A stretch of 64,000 nucleotides of DNA, from positions 3,937,001-4,001,000 of the forward strand of contig JAWRVZ010000049.1 in NCBI GenBank assembly GCA_037043235.1. Reading direction: 5' to 3'. Positions 10,724 through 22,831 of the stretch are shown in pieces. Each line of letters starts with the position of its first letter. The stretch's first letter is position 1. The notes beneath the pieces are model-generated. The model was given only the letters and a program-made list of their open reading frames with translations. It was not told the origin of the DNA and ran no database searches. Origin of the DNA: Rhodeus uyekii. Its lineage: Eukaryota; Chordata; Actinopteri; Cypriniformes; Acheilognathidae. A program made the position numbers and the translations under genes.

Positions 10724-12388
10724 ATATAGTTCATACTGTATTATCCAATGGTCAAGGACATGCATGAAAATCAATTTTCAAATGCAATTATTTGTTGAAA
10801 ATCGTCTTTGGTCGTTATTCCACATTATTCCTGAGACCTTATCAATGCAGCAATTCAACAGCAAGTTCAAAAGTTGTAGTTCTAACAGTAGAGAGCAGCG
10901 CTTGCAACACTCATGGGTTTCTTGAATGCAATGCAAGTCACTTTGGATATAAGCGTCTGATAAATGTAGGAATGTAATCTAATCTGCGTTTGGACTTGGA
11001 AACGGTGATGTCGGGCTTAAGAGGATTCACTGCCATTATACGGCACAGGTTAAAAGAGTTGAAAAACAAGATCAGAAATAGAACAGCACTGTTGTCATGC
11101 GTTTATGAGCATGCAGTCGCTCCAGAAGCAGGACTTTCCATGTTCTCCTGATCACAGCTATGAATCGGTACAGATGAAGACATTGAGAAAAATAATGACT
11201 GGACACTTTCCCAATTGCCAAACTGAAAATCTGGATAAAGTCACTAATAAAGTTGCATTAAGTACATTTACAATAATCAAACTGAAATACTTGATTTTTG
11301 GGAACTTAAATGACTAAATTTATTACATAATTCTGCACATAATGATTAATGAATCTATGAACAATAAAACACACAATAATATTTGATTCTGATCAAAATA
11401 ATATTTTTTAATAGTGAACGCTGAAAGCATTTAAAATCATATTGATATATTTTATAATGTGAAAGCTATGAAATTATTACACTTTCCTGTGATATTCCAT
11501 TGATACTGGGAATGTTCATCATGAGATATTGAGGACATTAATGATCTCTGATAAGAGGCTGATTGCTTGACTTTTACACACACATACAGCAGTGGAATTT
11601 AGATGATTGAGATGTGCTGTACCTCAATGACCATGAAAGGGAAAATCACTGCAGTTTTGCTCCACAGGAAGAGCAACCAGATCATGTGAGATGTTTATGA
11701 TCAGTCATAATCTTCCTTCATAATGCAATAACCTCACTTAATCTTTAATAATAGGTTATGTGGGTCAACGGTGTGCGGTTCTTGTCCAGAACCTAAAAAG
11801 ATGGCTTGGACATTCAGTGTTTAGATACTAGGTATTTAGATATTAGATACTCAACTTTAGCTCTTTGAATACAGACTGTGATGTTGAACAGATTTGACTC
11901 CATTTGATTTAGTTTCATTTAGCTAAAGAGAAAAAAGTCATTACAGTAAGAGTAAAGACACATCTGAGAGGATTTTGCTCTCCGTTCAATCTGCCTCTCC
12001 CTGCCTGAAAACGCACCTGAAAACTCATCTCTCCTGTGAGCACCAAACATGACACACACAGACATATCACCTCAACCACATTAAAATAATTTTTTCTCTT
12101 CACGTTAAGAAGAGAAAACAAACAGAGTCTGTGATATCCGAGGGAAAAAGACCCAAAACGATAAGAAAACAAACTTATGTAACTGGAGCAGAACCTGTGA
12201 TTGATGACCAGTTTCTTGCTGAAGAGTCTGGTCAGAGGTGAGCGGTGACGATGTGGGTGTGTTCGCCAGTGTGTGCAGAGGTTCTTTGTGTTTGCGTGTT
12301 GTGCATTAGTTAATGTGTAACCCAAGAGCTGAATAAAGCTCCTGCTCTTCCATGTGTTTCTAGTCTGAGCGTCCCGGGATCAGAAACC
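10724..12388. other. Intergenic region upstream of P450 copy 2
   Basis: Between element R1 and the start codon of copy 2 I see a tRNA-derived SINE copy (about 10845-10978) and otherwise AT-rich single-copy-looking sequence without convincing coding potential. A short open stretch on the minus strand (12325-11915) has no family resemblance. The TATA-like GAATAAAGC at about 12330 lies roughly 60 bp before the ATG of copy 2 and is the best candidate core promoter element. The transcription start is not determined. Confidence 0.4.
10845..10978 (+). repeat. tRNA-derived SINE copy
   Basis: Reads GTAGAGAGCAGCGCTTGCAA (a tRNA-like head with A-box character), a shortened middle, then CATTTGG-type tail in the form AAGCGTCTGATAAATGTAGG. 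The same unit, in opposite orientation, is at 41160-41600 (split) and 63676-63810 (most complete). There the B-box-like GGGTTTGATTCCC is present on the reverse strand. In this copy the B box is partly deleted. Confidence 0.55.
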
Positions 12389-15300
12389 ATGAGCTACGGT
12401 CTGTTCTTCTCAGCTGAAACATGGGCTCTGCTCATGCTGTTTGTGGCGCTTCTGGTTATGTAAGTGAACTAAACTGAATTATTATTTCTGGATCTAGAAT
12501 CTTAATGCAAATGAGTCATTTAGGAACTCTTTAGACTGACATGAAGAGATTCAGGGTGTCTGAAGGTGCAACAGTTTCACCCTTTTAAACATCTAATGCT
12601 GTATTTTATATAAGATAGTTCTAAAATCACTGCAGACAGAGAACGTTCTCTTTCATCGTTATGAAAATTTTTCTTCCAGTAACATTAACAGAACACTTGT
12701 TTGTAATTAAATGTAACTACTTGTTTAAGAAAATTCAAAAGCAATATTCTAATAATGTTTGAAGAATGATGAAATTGAATGTTCCATGAACGTTCATACA
12801 TCCAAGAAAACCATGGTTTTGTTCAATGGTTTGGAATGGTTTTGTTCAATGGTTTTGATGTCACTTCTAGATATGGATACTGGCCTCATGGTCAATTCAA
12901 GAAGATGGGAATACCGGGTCCCAAACCCATTCCGTTCTTCGGAACGATGCTGAGATATAGAGAGGTCAGTTTATTTTAATGCAATATAGCATGAGTCTGA
13001 TATCGTGTTTAAATGAACTTTGTTCACATCTGGATCTTGATGATCTACTGGTTCTCCATCAGTTCATCGCAGATTCATTAAAGATCCATGTGAATCTAAC
13101 ATGGATGCTGCTAAAGTCTCTCTGTGTTTTTGTCATGACTCTTCTCAGTGTGTCTAAATGTGAACTCGTCTGTTTCTGTGCTTTCAGGGGTTTCATAATT
13201 TCGATCTGGAATGTTTCAAGAAGTATGGACGAGTCTGGGGGTGAGTGTGAGAATAATGCATGATACTCCACTGATCAATCTAAATCAATTGTCTAAAATG
13301 ATCTTTCAGAACATCTGAAACAGAAATGACTTGTGTGCATCAGTTTAAGATGAACTGATAAACATTATGTACATACATTTATAATAAAGAGTAAAGTATG
13401 CTGGTCATAATGATGAAGAAAGTAAATCAATCGTACAGTTATAATGAACTGAATGATTCTTCTGAATGTAATGCTTTTCTGATTTGTTTGTGTTTCTCAC
13501 AGTATCTACGATGCGAGACAGCCTGTTCTGTGCATCACGGATCAGTCCATCATCAAAACCATCCTGGTTAAAGAATGTTACTCTCTCTTCACCAACAGAA
13601 GGGTAAAATGATCATCATCTTCATCCTCATTTTGAAACTAAATAATTTTGAAATGTATGGAGTGTGTGCGCACTCACCGGCAGAAACATAGATCATTTAA
13701 AGAACGCAAAGTTTCTCTGAGAATGCAAAAGATTTGTGAGAGAAGGAAAAACTTCTAAAAGGAAACCAAAAGATTTGTGAAAGAATGCAAACAAATGATT
13801 TGTAAGAGAACGCAGAACGCAGGAGAAAATGCAGATTCATCCAAATAAATAATAATCGATATAAAAAATAAAGCACGGGAGAAGAAAATTTTCTAAGCAA
13901 ATCTAATTATTGAAATAATAAATATGAATCATTTGTTTTCATGCCAATGGTTTGTGTTTTGTCATTTTACCTTCACTGCGTCCACATTTGTCCTCTGATC
14001 TGGCAGAACTTCCGTCTGAATGGGCCGCTGTACGACGCCGTGTCCATCGTTGAAGACGACGACTGGAGGAGAATCCGCAGCGTCCTCTCACCATCCTTCA
14101 CCAGCGGGAGGTTAAAGGAGGTCCGTGAGTTTTCATCTGGATCGTTCTTTATTACATTGTTACGTGAAGCCAGTATTAATGAGCTGAGACTTAGTTTGAG
14201 ATGAATGACTCATTTGAACTGATCTAAAGAATCATTCATGATGAGGCGAATGTGTGTGTGTTTGATTATTTTAATAATAAATATAAACCTTACCTGTGTC
14301 TGATGAAGATGATGGTGATGTTCTGCCATTTCTCACTCTAGATGTTTGGCATCATGAAGACACACTCTCAAATTCTAGTTCAGAATTTGGGGAAATCAGC
14401 AGCACGAGGAGAAAACTTGGATGTTAAAGAGTAAGACATATTGCATAACATGGCTTCTGGTTATCTGAATAGATAAGAACAAAGCTGCAATATATCACTA
14501 TATTTACCAGAGCAAAGGTGTTCAATTTCCTCAGCAATCACCTTTAATAACCTCCCAGACAGAGGAAACATTCACTTCATTTAGAGTATACAGTCATGGA
14601 CAAAATTGTTGGCACGCCTGAAATTTCTACATGTTTTGCTATACACGTTCATTCACTTTGTGTGTATTTGAACCAAACAAAAAAAAGGAGGAAAAAAAGC
14701 TAATTTCACATAATTTCACACAAAACTCCAAAAATAGGCTGGACAAAATGATTGGTACCCTTTCCAAATTGTTGGATGAATAAGATTGTTTTAAGCATGT
14801 GATGCTCCTTAAAACTCACCTGGAGCAAGAAACAGGAGTGGGCAATATAAAAAAAATCACACCTGAAAGCAGATAAAAAGGTGAGAAGCTGACTTAGTCT
14901 TTGCATTGTGTGTCTGTGTGCGCCACACTAAGCCTGGACAACAGAAAGTGAAGAAGAGAACTGTCTGAGGACTTGAGAACCAAAACTGTGGGAAAATTTC
15001 AACAATCTCAAGGTTACAAGTCCATCTTCAGAGATCGAGATGTTAATTTTTCCACAGTGCGCAACATTATCAAGAAGTTTGCAACTCACTGTGGCTAATC
15101 TCCCTGGACATGGACTAAAGAGAAAAAATTATGAAAGGCTGCAACATCCAGATGATGGATAAGCAGCTCCAAACAAGTTCTAAAGATTTTCAAGCTCTCC
15201 TGCAGGCTCAGGGTGCACCAGTGTCGGCACAAACTATCCGTCAACATTTGAATGAAATGAAACGCTATGGCAGGAGATCCAAGAGGACCCACTGCTGACT

Positions 15301-18300
15301 CAGAGTTCTATGTTCCTGCTCACATAAAAGATTACAGTTTGCCAAAATGTATTTGAGTAAGCCAAAATATCTTATGGACAAATTAGACCAAAAATAGAGC
15401 TTTTTGGTAAAGCACATCATTCTACTGTTTACCGAAGACGGAATGAGGGCTACAAAGAAAAAAACACAGTGCCTACAGTCAAATATGGTGGAGATTCAAA
15501 GATGTTTTGGGGTTGTTTTGCTGCCTCTGGCACTGGGTGCCTTGATTGTGTGCAAGGCATTATGAAATCTGAGGATTACCAAAGGATTTTGGGCCACAAT
15601 GTTGGGCCCAGTGTCAGAAAGCTGGGTTTGCGTCCGAGATTGTGGGTCTTCCAGCAGGACAAAGACACCAAACAAACTTAAAAAAGCACCCAGAAACAGA
15701 TGGCAACAAAGCGCTGGAGAATCTGAAGTGGCCTGCAATGAGTCCAGATCTAAATCCCATTGAACATCTGTGGAGAGATCTTAAACTTGCTGTCGGGAAA
15801 AGTTGCATTTCCAATATGAGAGACCTGGTGCAGTTTGCAAAGGAAGAGTGGTCCTAAACTCTGGGCGAGAGTGTAAGAAGCTTATTGATGGTTATAGGAA
15901 GCCGTTGATTTCAGTTATTTGTTCAAAGGGTGTGAAACCAAATATTAAGTTATGGGTGGCAATAATTTTGTCCAGCCCATTTTTTATTTCAAACACCTCA
16001 GGTCACGTATGTAACCATAGTTCCCTGAAGAGGGAACGAGATACTGCGTCGAACGCTTTGAGGAATACTTGGACGATAGTCTCATGAAGCACTATGTAAA
16101 CGATCGGACGATCGATTGATCGTGTGTGAGTGACGGTCGCAAGTCGGTGACATCATGAACTAGGGTGATAAATATCCGCCGGAAACCGGTGACGGCAGCT
16201 TAGAAGAGTGTCTGAAGCAAGCCCGCATGGCACAAGGAGCTGAGGCCAAAGACATGTCAGATGGTTACATACGTAACCTGAGACGTTCCCTTTCAAGGAA
16301 CTCGCGCAGCACTGAACACTTTGGGGAACGGTATACCAATGCCACATCAGCGACAAAGGCCGACGAGTGTCTCATAGCTCACTACGAGAGGACCCGTGTT
16401 CCGGGAGTGGAGTTGAGGTCAAGCTGATAAAAAAAAAATCAAGAATGTGTGTGGGGAAGACCAGCCTGCCGCGTCACAGCCATCAGAAAGGGAAACTCCT
16501 GATATAAGGGCCTTAGAGGCAGCCATGCTCCTAGTGGAGTGGGCACGGACCCTCTTAGGTGAGTAGGATTCGGCCGATACATAATCCAGAGAGCCTCAAC
16601 TATGCAACTATTTAGAGTTGGTTTGGACCCTTAGGGTCCAAATAAACAGTTGGTCAGATTTACGCCAAGGGGCAGACCTATGGACATTGCGAGTCCAGTC
16701 CAGTTCACATGTGTGGGCACCTTAGGTACATAGCCTGGCCTGGGATGGAGGAAGGCTTTAGCCATCCCAGTTGCAAAGGGAGGGAGCCACGGAAAGCATC
16801 TGTAGGTCCCCAACTGTTTTTAGCAAAGTGATAGCCAAAAGGAAGAAAGTCTTTAGAGTGAGTAACTTTAGAGGAACCTCTTCCAGAGTGCAATGGTGCC
16901 TGGGACAAACCCTGGAGTACCAGGGATAAGTCCCATGTAGGAACCTTAGTCTGTACTGCAGGAACTCCAGCACATTGCCAATCTGACAGGTAACTGGGTT
17001 CACCTACATCTTGCTATACCAGGAAGTGAAGAGTTTCCACTTCAAAGTGTACAGCTTCCTCGTGGAAGGAGCTCTGGAGTGAAGGAGGAGCCGTCAATAG
17101 CTTTAGGCGTTGACAAAGAGCTCCCAATATGGGTCCTTGAGACAAAAACCAGGGTTTCTTGCACATATCCAAGGCACATAGGCCTCGCCACATAACCTTG
17201 ATAGTGCGGAAAGGGTTGCCCCTTGGGGAAAACCCTCTGGTTCTGAGCCACCCCTGTAGTGGCCTCATGTGCAGAAACCCAAATGGGATATTGCTGGAAG
17301 CTACTGCTATAAGACCCAGCACTCGTTGAAAGTGTTTTACAGTGAGTGGCTAGCCTAGTTTGATTTTCTTGATGGTTGTTAGGATCCAATCGATGTGCAC
17401 GGGGGAAAGCCATGCTGTCATTGAAACTGAGCCCCATACAACGCCTAGGAAGGTGTTATTCTGAAGAGGAGAAAGCACACTCTTCTTAGCGTTCAACCTC
17501 AACCCAACACTTTCATGTGTGTGAGAACAACATCTCAATGTTGAATCGCTAACTAAGTCGACTGAGCCAGTATTAAACAGTCATCCATGTAATTCAGAAC
17601 TCTGATGCCCTGGAGGCACAGCGGGGTTAGCGCTGCGTCCATGCATTTTTATGAATGTGCAGGGTGAACAAAGCCAGGCCGAATGGAAGTACTCGAAAAT
17701 TGATAAGCCTTCCCCCCAAAGGCAAAACTGAGGTACTTCCTGTGTTGTGGAAGGATAGCAATATGGAACTAAGCGTTCTTCAGATTGATGGTGACGAACC
17801 AGTCCTCGGACCCCATCTGCATCACGATTTTCTTCAAGGTGTTTCAGAAGGCGCAAATCTAGGATGGGCCGCAATCCTCCATCCTTATTGGGAACAACGA
17901 ATTAACGACTCTCTGTCCGAGGGGGCTACATATTCCATGGCCCCTTTCCTCAGTAGAACGTCTACTTCCTGCTCCATTACCAGAGCCTACTCGCAGTGCA
18001 CAACCGTGGGTGAAACCCTGCTGAACCAGGGCAGGCGAGACCTTTTTTACCCATTTTTTAATCATATATAGGACCCACTGAGAGATTTCTGGTAGGCATG
18101 TCCATGCGACCAGAAATTCTACTAAGGGAACCAGCCTCTCGAGGCTGGCTTCTGGTATTTGTGTGAACACGCTTGGAATGAATGCTCTAGGACCCTCCTT
18201 GGAGGGGGCGCTCTTAGTGCAAGCTGTTCTGGCAGTAGCTGAAGAGGAATGCCTCTGGGGCTCCTGTTGCATCTGCTGTCAGGACCTCTTTGAAGTAGTC

Positions 18301-21300
18301 TTCTTGGCGAGGATGACGGAAGGCTGCCTGAAGGCTGAAGCTGGGAGTGCGGGTTACAACACTCTGCCTCTGAGAGGCCCGTTGTGAGGAGCTGTGGGGC
18401 TGTGGCTGGCTCACAGCCCCGGGTTGAAGACAGCGAGGCAAAAGGACGTTGAACGCCACCTGCTGTTTAACTGCCTCCTGGAACCTATTTTACTGAGTCA
18501 AAAAGTCTACAAGGCAAAATAGGTGCATCCAACATAAGGTTTTTTAATCTGTCCTTTAAAAATGTAAGATTGAGCCACAGATGTCTCTCCGTGGCCACAC
18601 ATGCTGCCATGGAACGGCCAATGCACCAAAGTTTCATACATATTTTTTGGTGTAAAAACTCTGTGGGGGGCTGGCCTTCCCCAAGATCTCCACACCTCGG
18701 TGAGGAAGGGTAAGTCCTGGCCTGGGGGATTGACTCCCGCTGGAATATAACGTTCGTCCAACATGCTTTGCTTGGGACGAACGCATTGATCTTTTTCAGC
18801 CGGCCAACTTACTTTTAGTGCAGCCACAGCGCAAGTCACTGCCTCTATAAGCTCATCATACGCTGGAGAGGAGGATGGGGAATCCTCACTCTCAGCAACG
18901 ATGCTGACAATATAAATCTCCTCAGAGCTGGAGCGCCGATTGCAGCGCCGATGCCTCTGCCCGATCGGAAGTAACCGCCCTCAGGCGTGCTTCCGATGCG
19001 TAAGAGGCACCGGATCTGTCGGTTAAAGGCTGAGATGGGGCAGCACCTGTCTCAAGCCCTGCTGCCAGATCGAGGAAACGAGGGCAGGGAGACACGCACT
19101 GCACAAACGTCTGATTTGCCATAAAACAGTTTGGAAAGCTCTGACTTTTTAACCTAGCAGGGGATTTCTGAAAGACCAGCTCGACAATAACACACACTCT
19201 CACAAAAGGCTTGCTGAATGCTTGCATACACTCTCAGCTGCCGTCACCGGTTTCCGGCACATATTTATCACCCTGGGACATGACTGTGGCGAGCAGGGCG
19301 GGGTCAAGGGACCGTGAGACTGTCACGAGAGCCAGTGGTGTGATTGGTAATGAGCGTCACCTGTGAGCCACCGAGTCTCACGGAGGAGCGGAGAAGTGAA
19401 AGACGACAGTGAAAGACGAGAGAGGACCAGGCCTAGAGTTATGTTGTGGTTTTTGATTGTGTGGGCGGCAGTCATCCGTGAGGGACTGCCGCCATTACGT
19501 TTATTTTGTATTTATGTTTTATTTTACATTAAAGTTTGTTGAATGTTCGCCAGCGTCACCAACTTTTGACCATCACTCACACTCAGTCGATCAATCGTTC
19601 AATTGTCTACATAGTGCTTCACAAGACTATCGTGCAAGTATTCCAGAATTTGCTTTTTTCATCCTTTTTTTTGGCCCAATACACACAAAGGGAATTAACA
19701 TGTGTAGCAAAACTTGTTAATGCCATACTTTTCTGGAAATAAATCAGGGGTGCCCAAAAAATTTGGTCATGGTGTTATAGGCTGTATGTTTATCGGATGA
19801 GGATAATAATGTCTTGCTCTCGTCTGCATGTGTTCAGGTTCTTTGGTGCGTACAGCATGGATGTGGTGACCAGCACAGCATTCAGTGTGGACATCGACTC
19901 CCTCAACAACCCCAAAGATCCATTTGTGACCAACATAAAGAAAATGCTGAAGTTTGACTTCCTGAGCCCTGTGTTCCTGATCAGTGGTAAAGAACTAGTA
20001 AAACACACTTTAAAAGCTAAGAAACTCTGTGAACAAATTCTTCACAGAACTACTGATAACTTTGAACATTCTTTTAATATTACTGAAACAATGTTCATAG
20101 TTTTGAGAGAACCTTGTCAAGAACATTAGCCAAAGTCCTGAGAACATTCACTTTACAATTTCTTCTGTAGCTTTATTTCCTTTCATCACCCCCGTCCTGG
20201 ACAAAATGGATTTCGGCTTTTTCCCAGTATCTGTCACTGATTTCTTCTACGCTGCCTTAGAGAAGATCAAGTCAGAAAGAGTGTCCAACAACCACAAGAA
20301 GGTACAACCAACACTTAACAAGTGAACAACTTTAGCAACAGAAAGTATCTTTGAGCCTTATGAGTGCAACTTTTCTCAGGGTAATGCAATGCTTAAGCAC
20401 ACAATGTCTTAAACCAAGTTTCTCAATTCTTGCAGAAGAGAGTGGACTTCCTGCAGCTGATGGTCGATTCTCAGACGGCAGGGAAAACTCATCACAATGA
20501 GGAGCACCCGGAGAAAGGTGAAGCATCTTAGATGATTAATCATATAAAAGAGCTTTCTAGCATTTATGAAGACACATAGCTTAAACCGTGTACTGTGCAG
20601 GTCTGAGTGACCACGAGATCTTATCTCAGTCCATGATCTTCATCTTCGCCGGTTATGAGACCAGCAGCAGCACTCTGGCGTTCTTCTTCTACAATCTCGC
20701 AACCAACCCAGACGCCATGGTGAAACTGCAGGAGGAGATCGACGAGACCTTCCCAAATAAGGTAGACCTCCAGTGAAACCCTTGTTGGGATTAGAGTGAC
20801 GATTCTGAGACTAACAATTGATTGTGTGTTGAAGGCCCCGGTGGATTATGAAGCACTCATGAACATGGACTATCTGGACGCCGCACTGAACGAGTCGCTC
20901 CGGCTTTACCCCGTTGCAGCTCGACTCGAACGGGTCTGTAAGAAAACAGTGGAAATCAATGGCATCATCATCCCTAAAGACACGGTGGTCATGATCCCGA
21001 CCTTCGCCCTCCACAGAGACCCGGATTACTGGAGTGACCCTGAGAGCTTCAGACCGGAGAGGTATGGACAGGTTTCTCTGGTTTCACTCATCATACAAGT
21101 CTGGTGAAGCTGAGAAATCTACAATTGAGCACAACAGATGGTTCTGGATATGAAAATCTCATTTTTTTCTCCATAGGGGAATTGATTTTTAATGATAACT
21201 TATAAAACGTTAAAGACAGACCGTACTGTGAGCTACAAGGTTGATCCTCTATGGCAGTGGTCCCCCCCGTCAACAATCTCGAGCGGCACCGGTCCACGGC

Positions 21301-22217
21301 AAAATTATCACACGTTTACCGGTCCGCGGCACAAAAAAGGTTGGGGACCACTGCTCTATGGTATCTGGCTTTGTTGAAACCATCATTCCACATTTTATCA
21401 ACTTATTTTTGCAAAGAATTGTTTATCAGGAGGAATCCTGGTGAGGTATTACACTATCCATGAAACCCAAAGAAATCTCCACCAGGAATTGAAACAATCA
21501 AACTGTGCTTAATGATGTTTTTTTTTAAACTAATGTTTAAAAAAATGTTCTATTAATGTGACTAGAAGAATGTTTGTTCATAACTTTGAGAGAACCTTGC
21601 CAGAATGTTAGGGAAATTTTAAGAACATTCCCTGATAACTGGTTCATAGATTATTACTAATATTCTATTAAAGTGTCTGTAAAATTCCTATAGAAGTAAT
21701 ATATCCAGATCCAAGGCCAGTAAGAAAGTAAAACTGTTGCTCTAGGAACATAACAGCTTATAGTTATAGTTATTACAGCTTGTGTTCAGAGAACCGCATT
21801 AAACACTGATGAAACCTGCATATACACCTGAAAGACTCTTTGTGACTCTTTCCTGCCTTATTAACAGGTTCACTAAAGGAAACAAGGAGACGATTGACCC
21901 CTACATGTACATGCCCTTCGGCCTCGGGCCCAGGAACTGCATCGGGATGCGATTTGCTCAGGTGACCATGAAGCTGGCGATCGTGGAGATCCTGCAGAGG
22001 TTCGACGTCTCTGTGTGTGTGGAGACACAGGTGAGCAGCCGGATTACAAGAGGACTTGTGTGTGTTTGTTTGTTCGCTCACAATGAGTTTCTCCTACTCT
22101 TCACAGGTTCCTTTGGATCTTGGTCTCAGCGGTCTTCTGGCTCCTAAAGACCCCATCAAGCTCAAACTCAAGCCTCGGAAAGTTTCAGACGTTTGTAACA
22201 ACAACGTCAAATCATAG
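12389..22217 (+). CDS. Cytochrome P450 family 3 (CYP3A/CYP3C type), copy 2, complete 514-residue monooxygenase
   Basis: Coding exons: 12389-12459, 12871-12964, 13188-13240, 13503-13602, 14007-14120, 14342-14430, 19838-19986, 20171-20301, 20436-20517, 20601-20761, 20835-21061, 21868-22030 and 22107-22217. All junctions are GT-AG and in phase, 1545 nt in total. Exons 1-7 have exactly the CYP3A lengths (71, 94, 53, 100, 114, 89, 149). The start MSYGLFFSAETWALL is followed by a hydrophobic ER anchor and a proline-rich hinge (GIPGPKPIPFFG). AGYETSS lies at about 311-317, E368xxR371 in the K helix, and FGLGPRNCIG with haem-ligand Cys about 448. It should be an NADPH-P450-reductase-dependent oxidase. 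Intron 6 is 5.4 kb because of nested transposons, without harm to splice sites. Near-identity to copy 1 over exons and introns shows a tandem duplication. Subfamily (3A or 3C) needs a tree. Confidence 0.96.
14930..15857 (+). pseudogene. Decayed Tc1 transposase
   Basis: Plus-strand fragments include SVKYGG-like and GGDSKMFWGCFAASGTG (15469 onward), the expected second Asp region in the form QQDKDTKQT, and MSPDLNPIEHLWRDLK containing the final Glu of the DDE triad (about 15735-15790). The frames change at about 15640-15680, and the N-terminal half has stops. The conserved Asn after the second Asp is replaced. This copy is inactive. Its order and spacing match Tc1 transposases of about 340 residues. 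Confidence 0.75.
16700..17880 (-). pseudogene. DIRS reverse transcriptase / RNase H remnant
   Basis: Minus-strand translation shows RPILDLRLLKHL at about 17870 (start of the RT palm), followed by LRLNAKKSVLSP and TFLGVVWGSVSM (17500-17430). A thumb and tether region follows with LLGLxAVASSNIPFGFLHMR, RGNPFRTIKV and KKPWFLSQGPILG (17330-17070). These match the order in fish DIRS-1 polyproteins as I know them. The YxDD catalytic region is not readable, because stops and frameshifts break the frame several times. Function is therefore lost. Confidence 0.75.
18507..18839 (-). pseudogene. DIRS ORF1 (gag-like) fragment
   Basis: The minus-strand frame begins AVAALKVSWPAEKD, continues with DERYIPAG and DLPFLTEVWRSWGRP, and reaches RVFTPKNMYETLVHW. 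The spacing of the Trp/Pro-rich blocks and FTP/SWxRP motifs is that of gag-like ORF1 of fish DIRS elements (recognised by resemblance). It lies upstream, in transcription sense, of the RT remnant, as expected. Confidence 0.55.
19282..19552. mobile_element. Small TIR element inside the DIRS terminal repeat
   Basis: Alignment of the two DIRS terminal repeats shows a clean interruption of the right one. The left has the equivalent of CATGATGTCACC, while the right has CATGA, then about 270 bp, then TCACCAAC. The insert begins with TGGCGAGCAG and ends with GTTCGCCAG, so its ends are short inverted repeats (TGGCGARCA). It contains an AATAAA-like TTAAAGTTTGTTGAATG stretch near its end. No coding sequence is present. 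The class is uncertain. Confidence 0.55.
21255..21353. mobile_element. Short hAT MITE with 8-bp target duplication
   Basis: The 99-bp element starts CAGTGGTCCCCC and ends GGGGACCACTG. It is flanked by the direct repeat CTCTATGG (21247-21254 and 21354-21361), the 8-bp length typical of hAT insertions. Intron 11 of P450 copy 1 has CCTCAATGGTATC at the same place (about 4590) without insert. The interior has two CACCGGTCC-like blocks in opposite halves. Confidence 0.85.
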
Positions 22218-22279
22218 AGCAGCTCGTCCGTCGCACTTTTCTCTTTCAGTCCAAGGAGAAGATTTGATGGGTCTTTTAA

Positions 22280-22285
22280 AATAAA
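22280..22285 (+). promoter_or_regulatory. Poly(A) signal of P450 copy 2
   Basis: AATAAA 63 nt after the stop codon, in the same context as in copy 1. A second AAATAAATAAAG lies near 22480. Confidence 0.75.
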
Positions 22286-22831
22286 AGAATAGACGTAGTC
22301 TCTAGTCTTCAGTGAAGAGTTAGTTCATGGGCTCTTTCAGACTCGGACTGAGAGGTTTAGTAATGTTGGACAGATTCAGTTGTCGCCATGGACTCATCTT
22401 TAAGGGTTTTACTTTGATGATTGATAGAAGAAATGAGATTAACTGGTTAAGAAATTATATGGAAATGAGAGTTATCAAATAAATAAAGTCAGCAGAAATG
22501 TATCTGACATGTCTGCGTGTGTGTCTTGTCTATTAAAAACACGTTTATAACATTTAACCTTAAAACCTTAAGCCATAACTTACATTATCTTGATGGTTTA
22601 CCAAAAGAAAAAAGTCAGTTATTATTTATTCTCTGCTGTTCTGTTTCTGTTCTACTGTAATATCAGTTTGATGGGATGCTAAAGGCTCTCAAGCAGTTAG
22701 TCAGCAAAACGTGTGCTCCCTGCGGGATATAGCTTCTTTATTTTTTTGTTAAATAAAGCTTTTATATGATGATCTGTTTAATTAAGCTAGAGCTTTTATA
22801 TGATTTTTGATAAGGATGATCAGGAGGACAA

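Larger units (their letters stand above)
16001..19646 (-). mobile_element. DIRS-type tyrosine-recombinase retroelement (decayed)
   Basis: The left end (16001) begins GGTCACGTATGTAACC, then TTCCCTGAAGAGGGAACGAG. The region to about 16220 is inverted at about 19228-19646 (CGGAAACCGGTGACGGCAGC against GCTGCCGTCACCGGTTTCCG). Next to the left end, at about 16260-16345, a second GGTTACATACGTAACC block looks like the internal complementary region of DIRS elements. Coding remnants on the minus strand are gag-like (18839-18507) and reverse transcriptase/RNase H-like (about 17880-16700). The right end lacks the outermost GTTACGTAAC. The right terminal repeat is itself broken by a small TIR element. No target duplication at the Tc1 junctions fits DIRS integration. 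Confidence 0.8.
14591..19775 (+). mobile_element. Tc1-like transposon split by a DIRS insertion
   Basis: The left terminus CAGTCATGGACAAAATTGTT starts right after TA (14589-14590). The right terminus is recognisable at about 19647-19775, where the complement of the left 130 bp can be followed (CACACAAAGGGAATTAAC, TAGCAAAAC, TTTGGTCATGG), and is followed by TA (19776-19777). In intron 6 of P450 copy 1 the same site reads GAGTATATAGGCT (about 3117-3129), the empty site. The element carries a decayed plus-strand transposase and is interrupted at about 16000-19646 by a DIRS retroelement. Without that insert it would be about 1.5 kb, normal for Tc1. Confidence 0.85.

Noticed and set aside
11915..12325. 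136-codon minus-strand frame upstream of P450 copy 2
   Set aside because: No recognisable domain, low-complexity Phe/Ser/Leu content and position in the presumed promoter; no splice or paralogue support.
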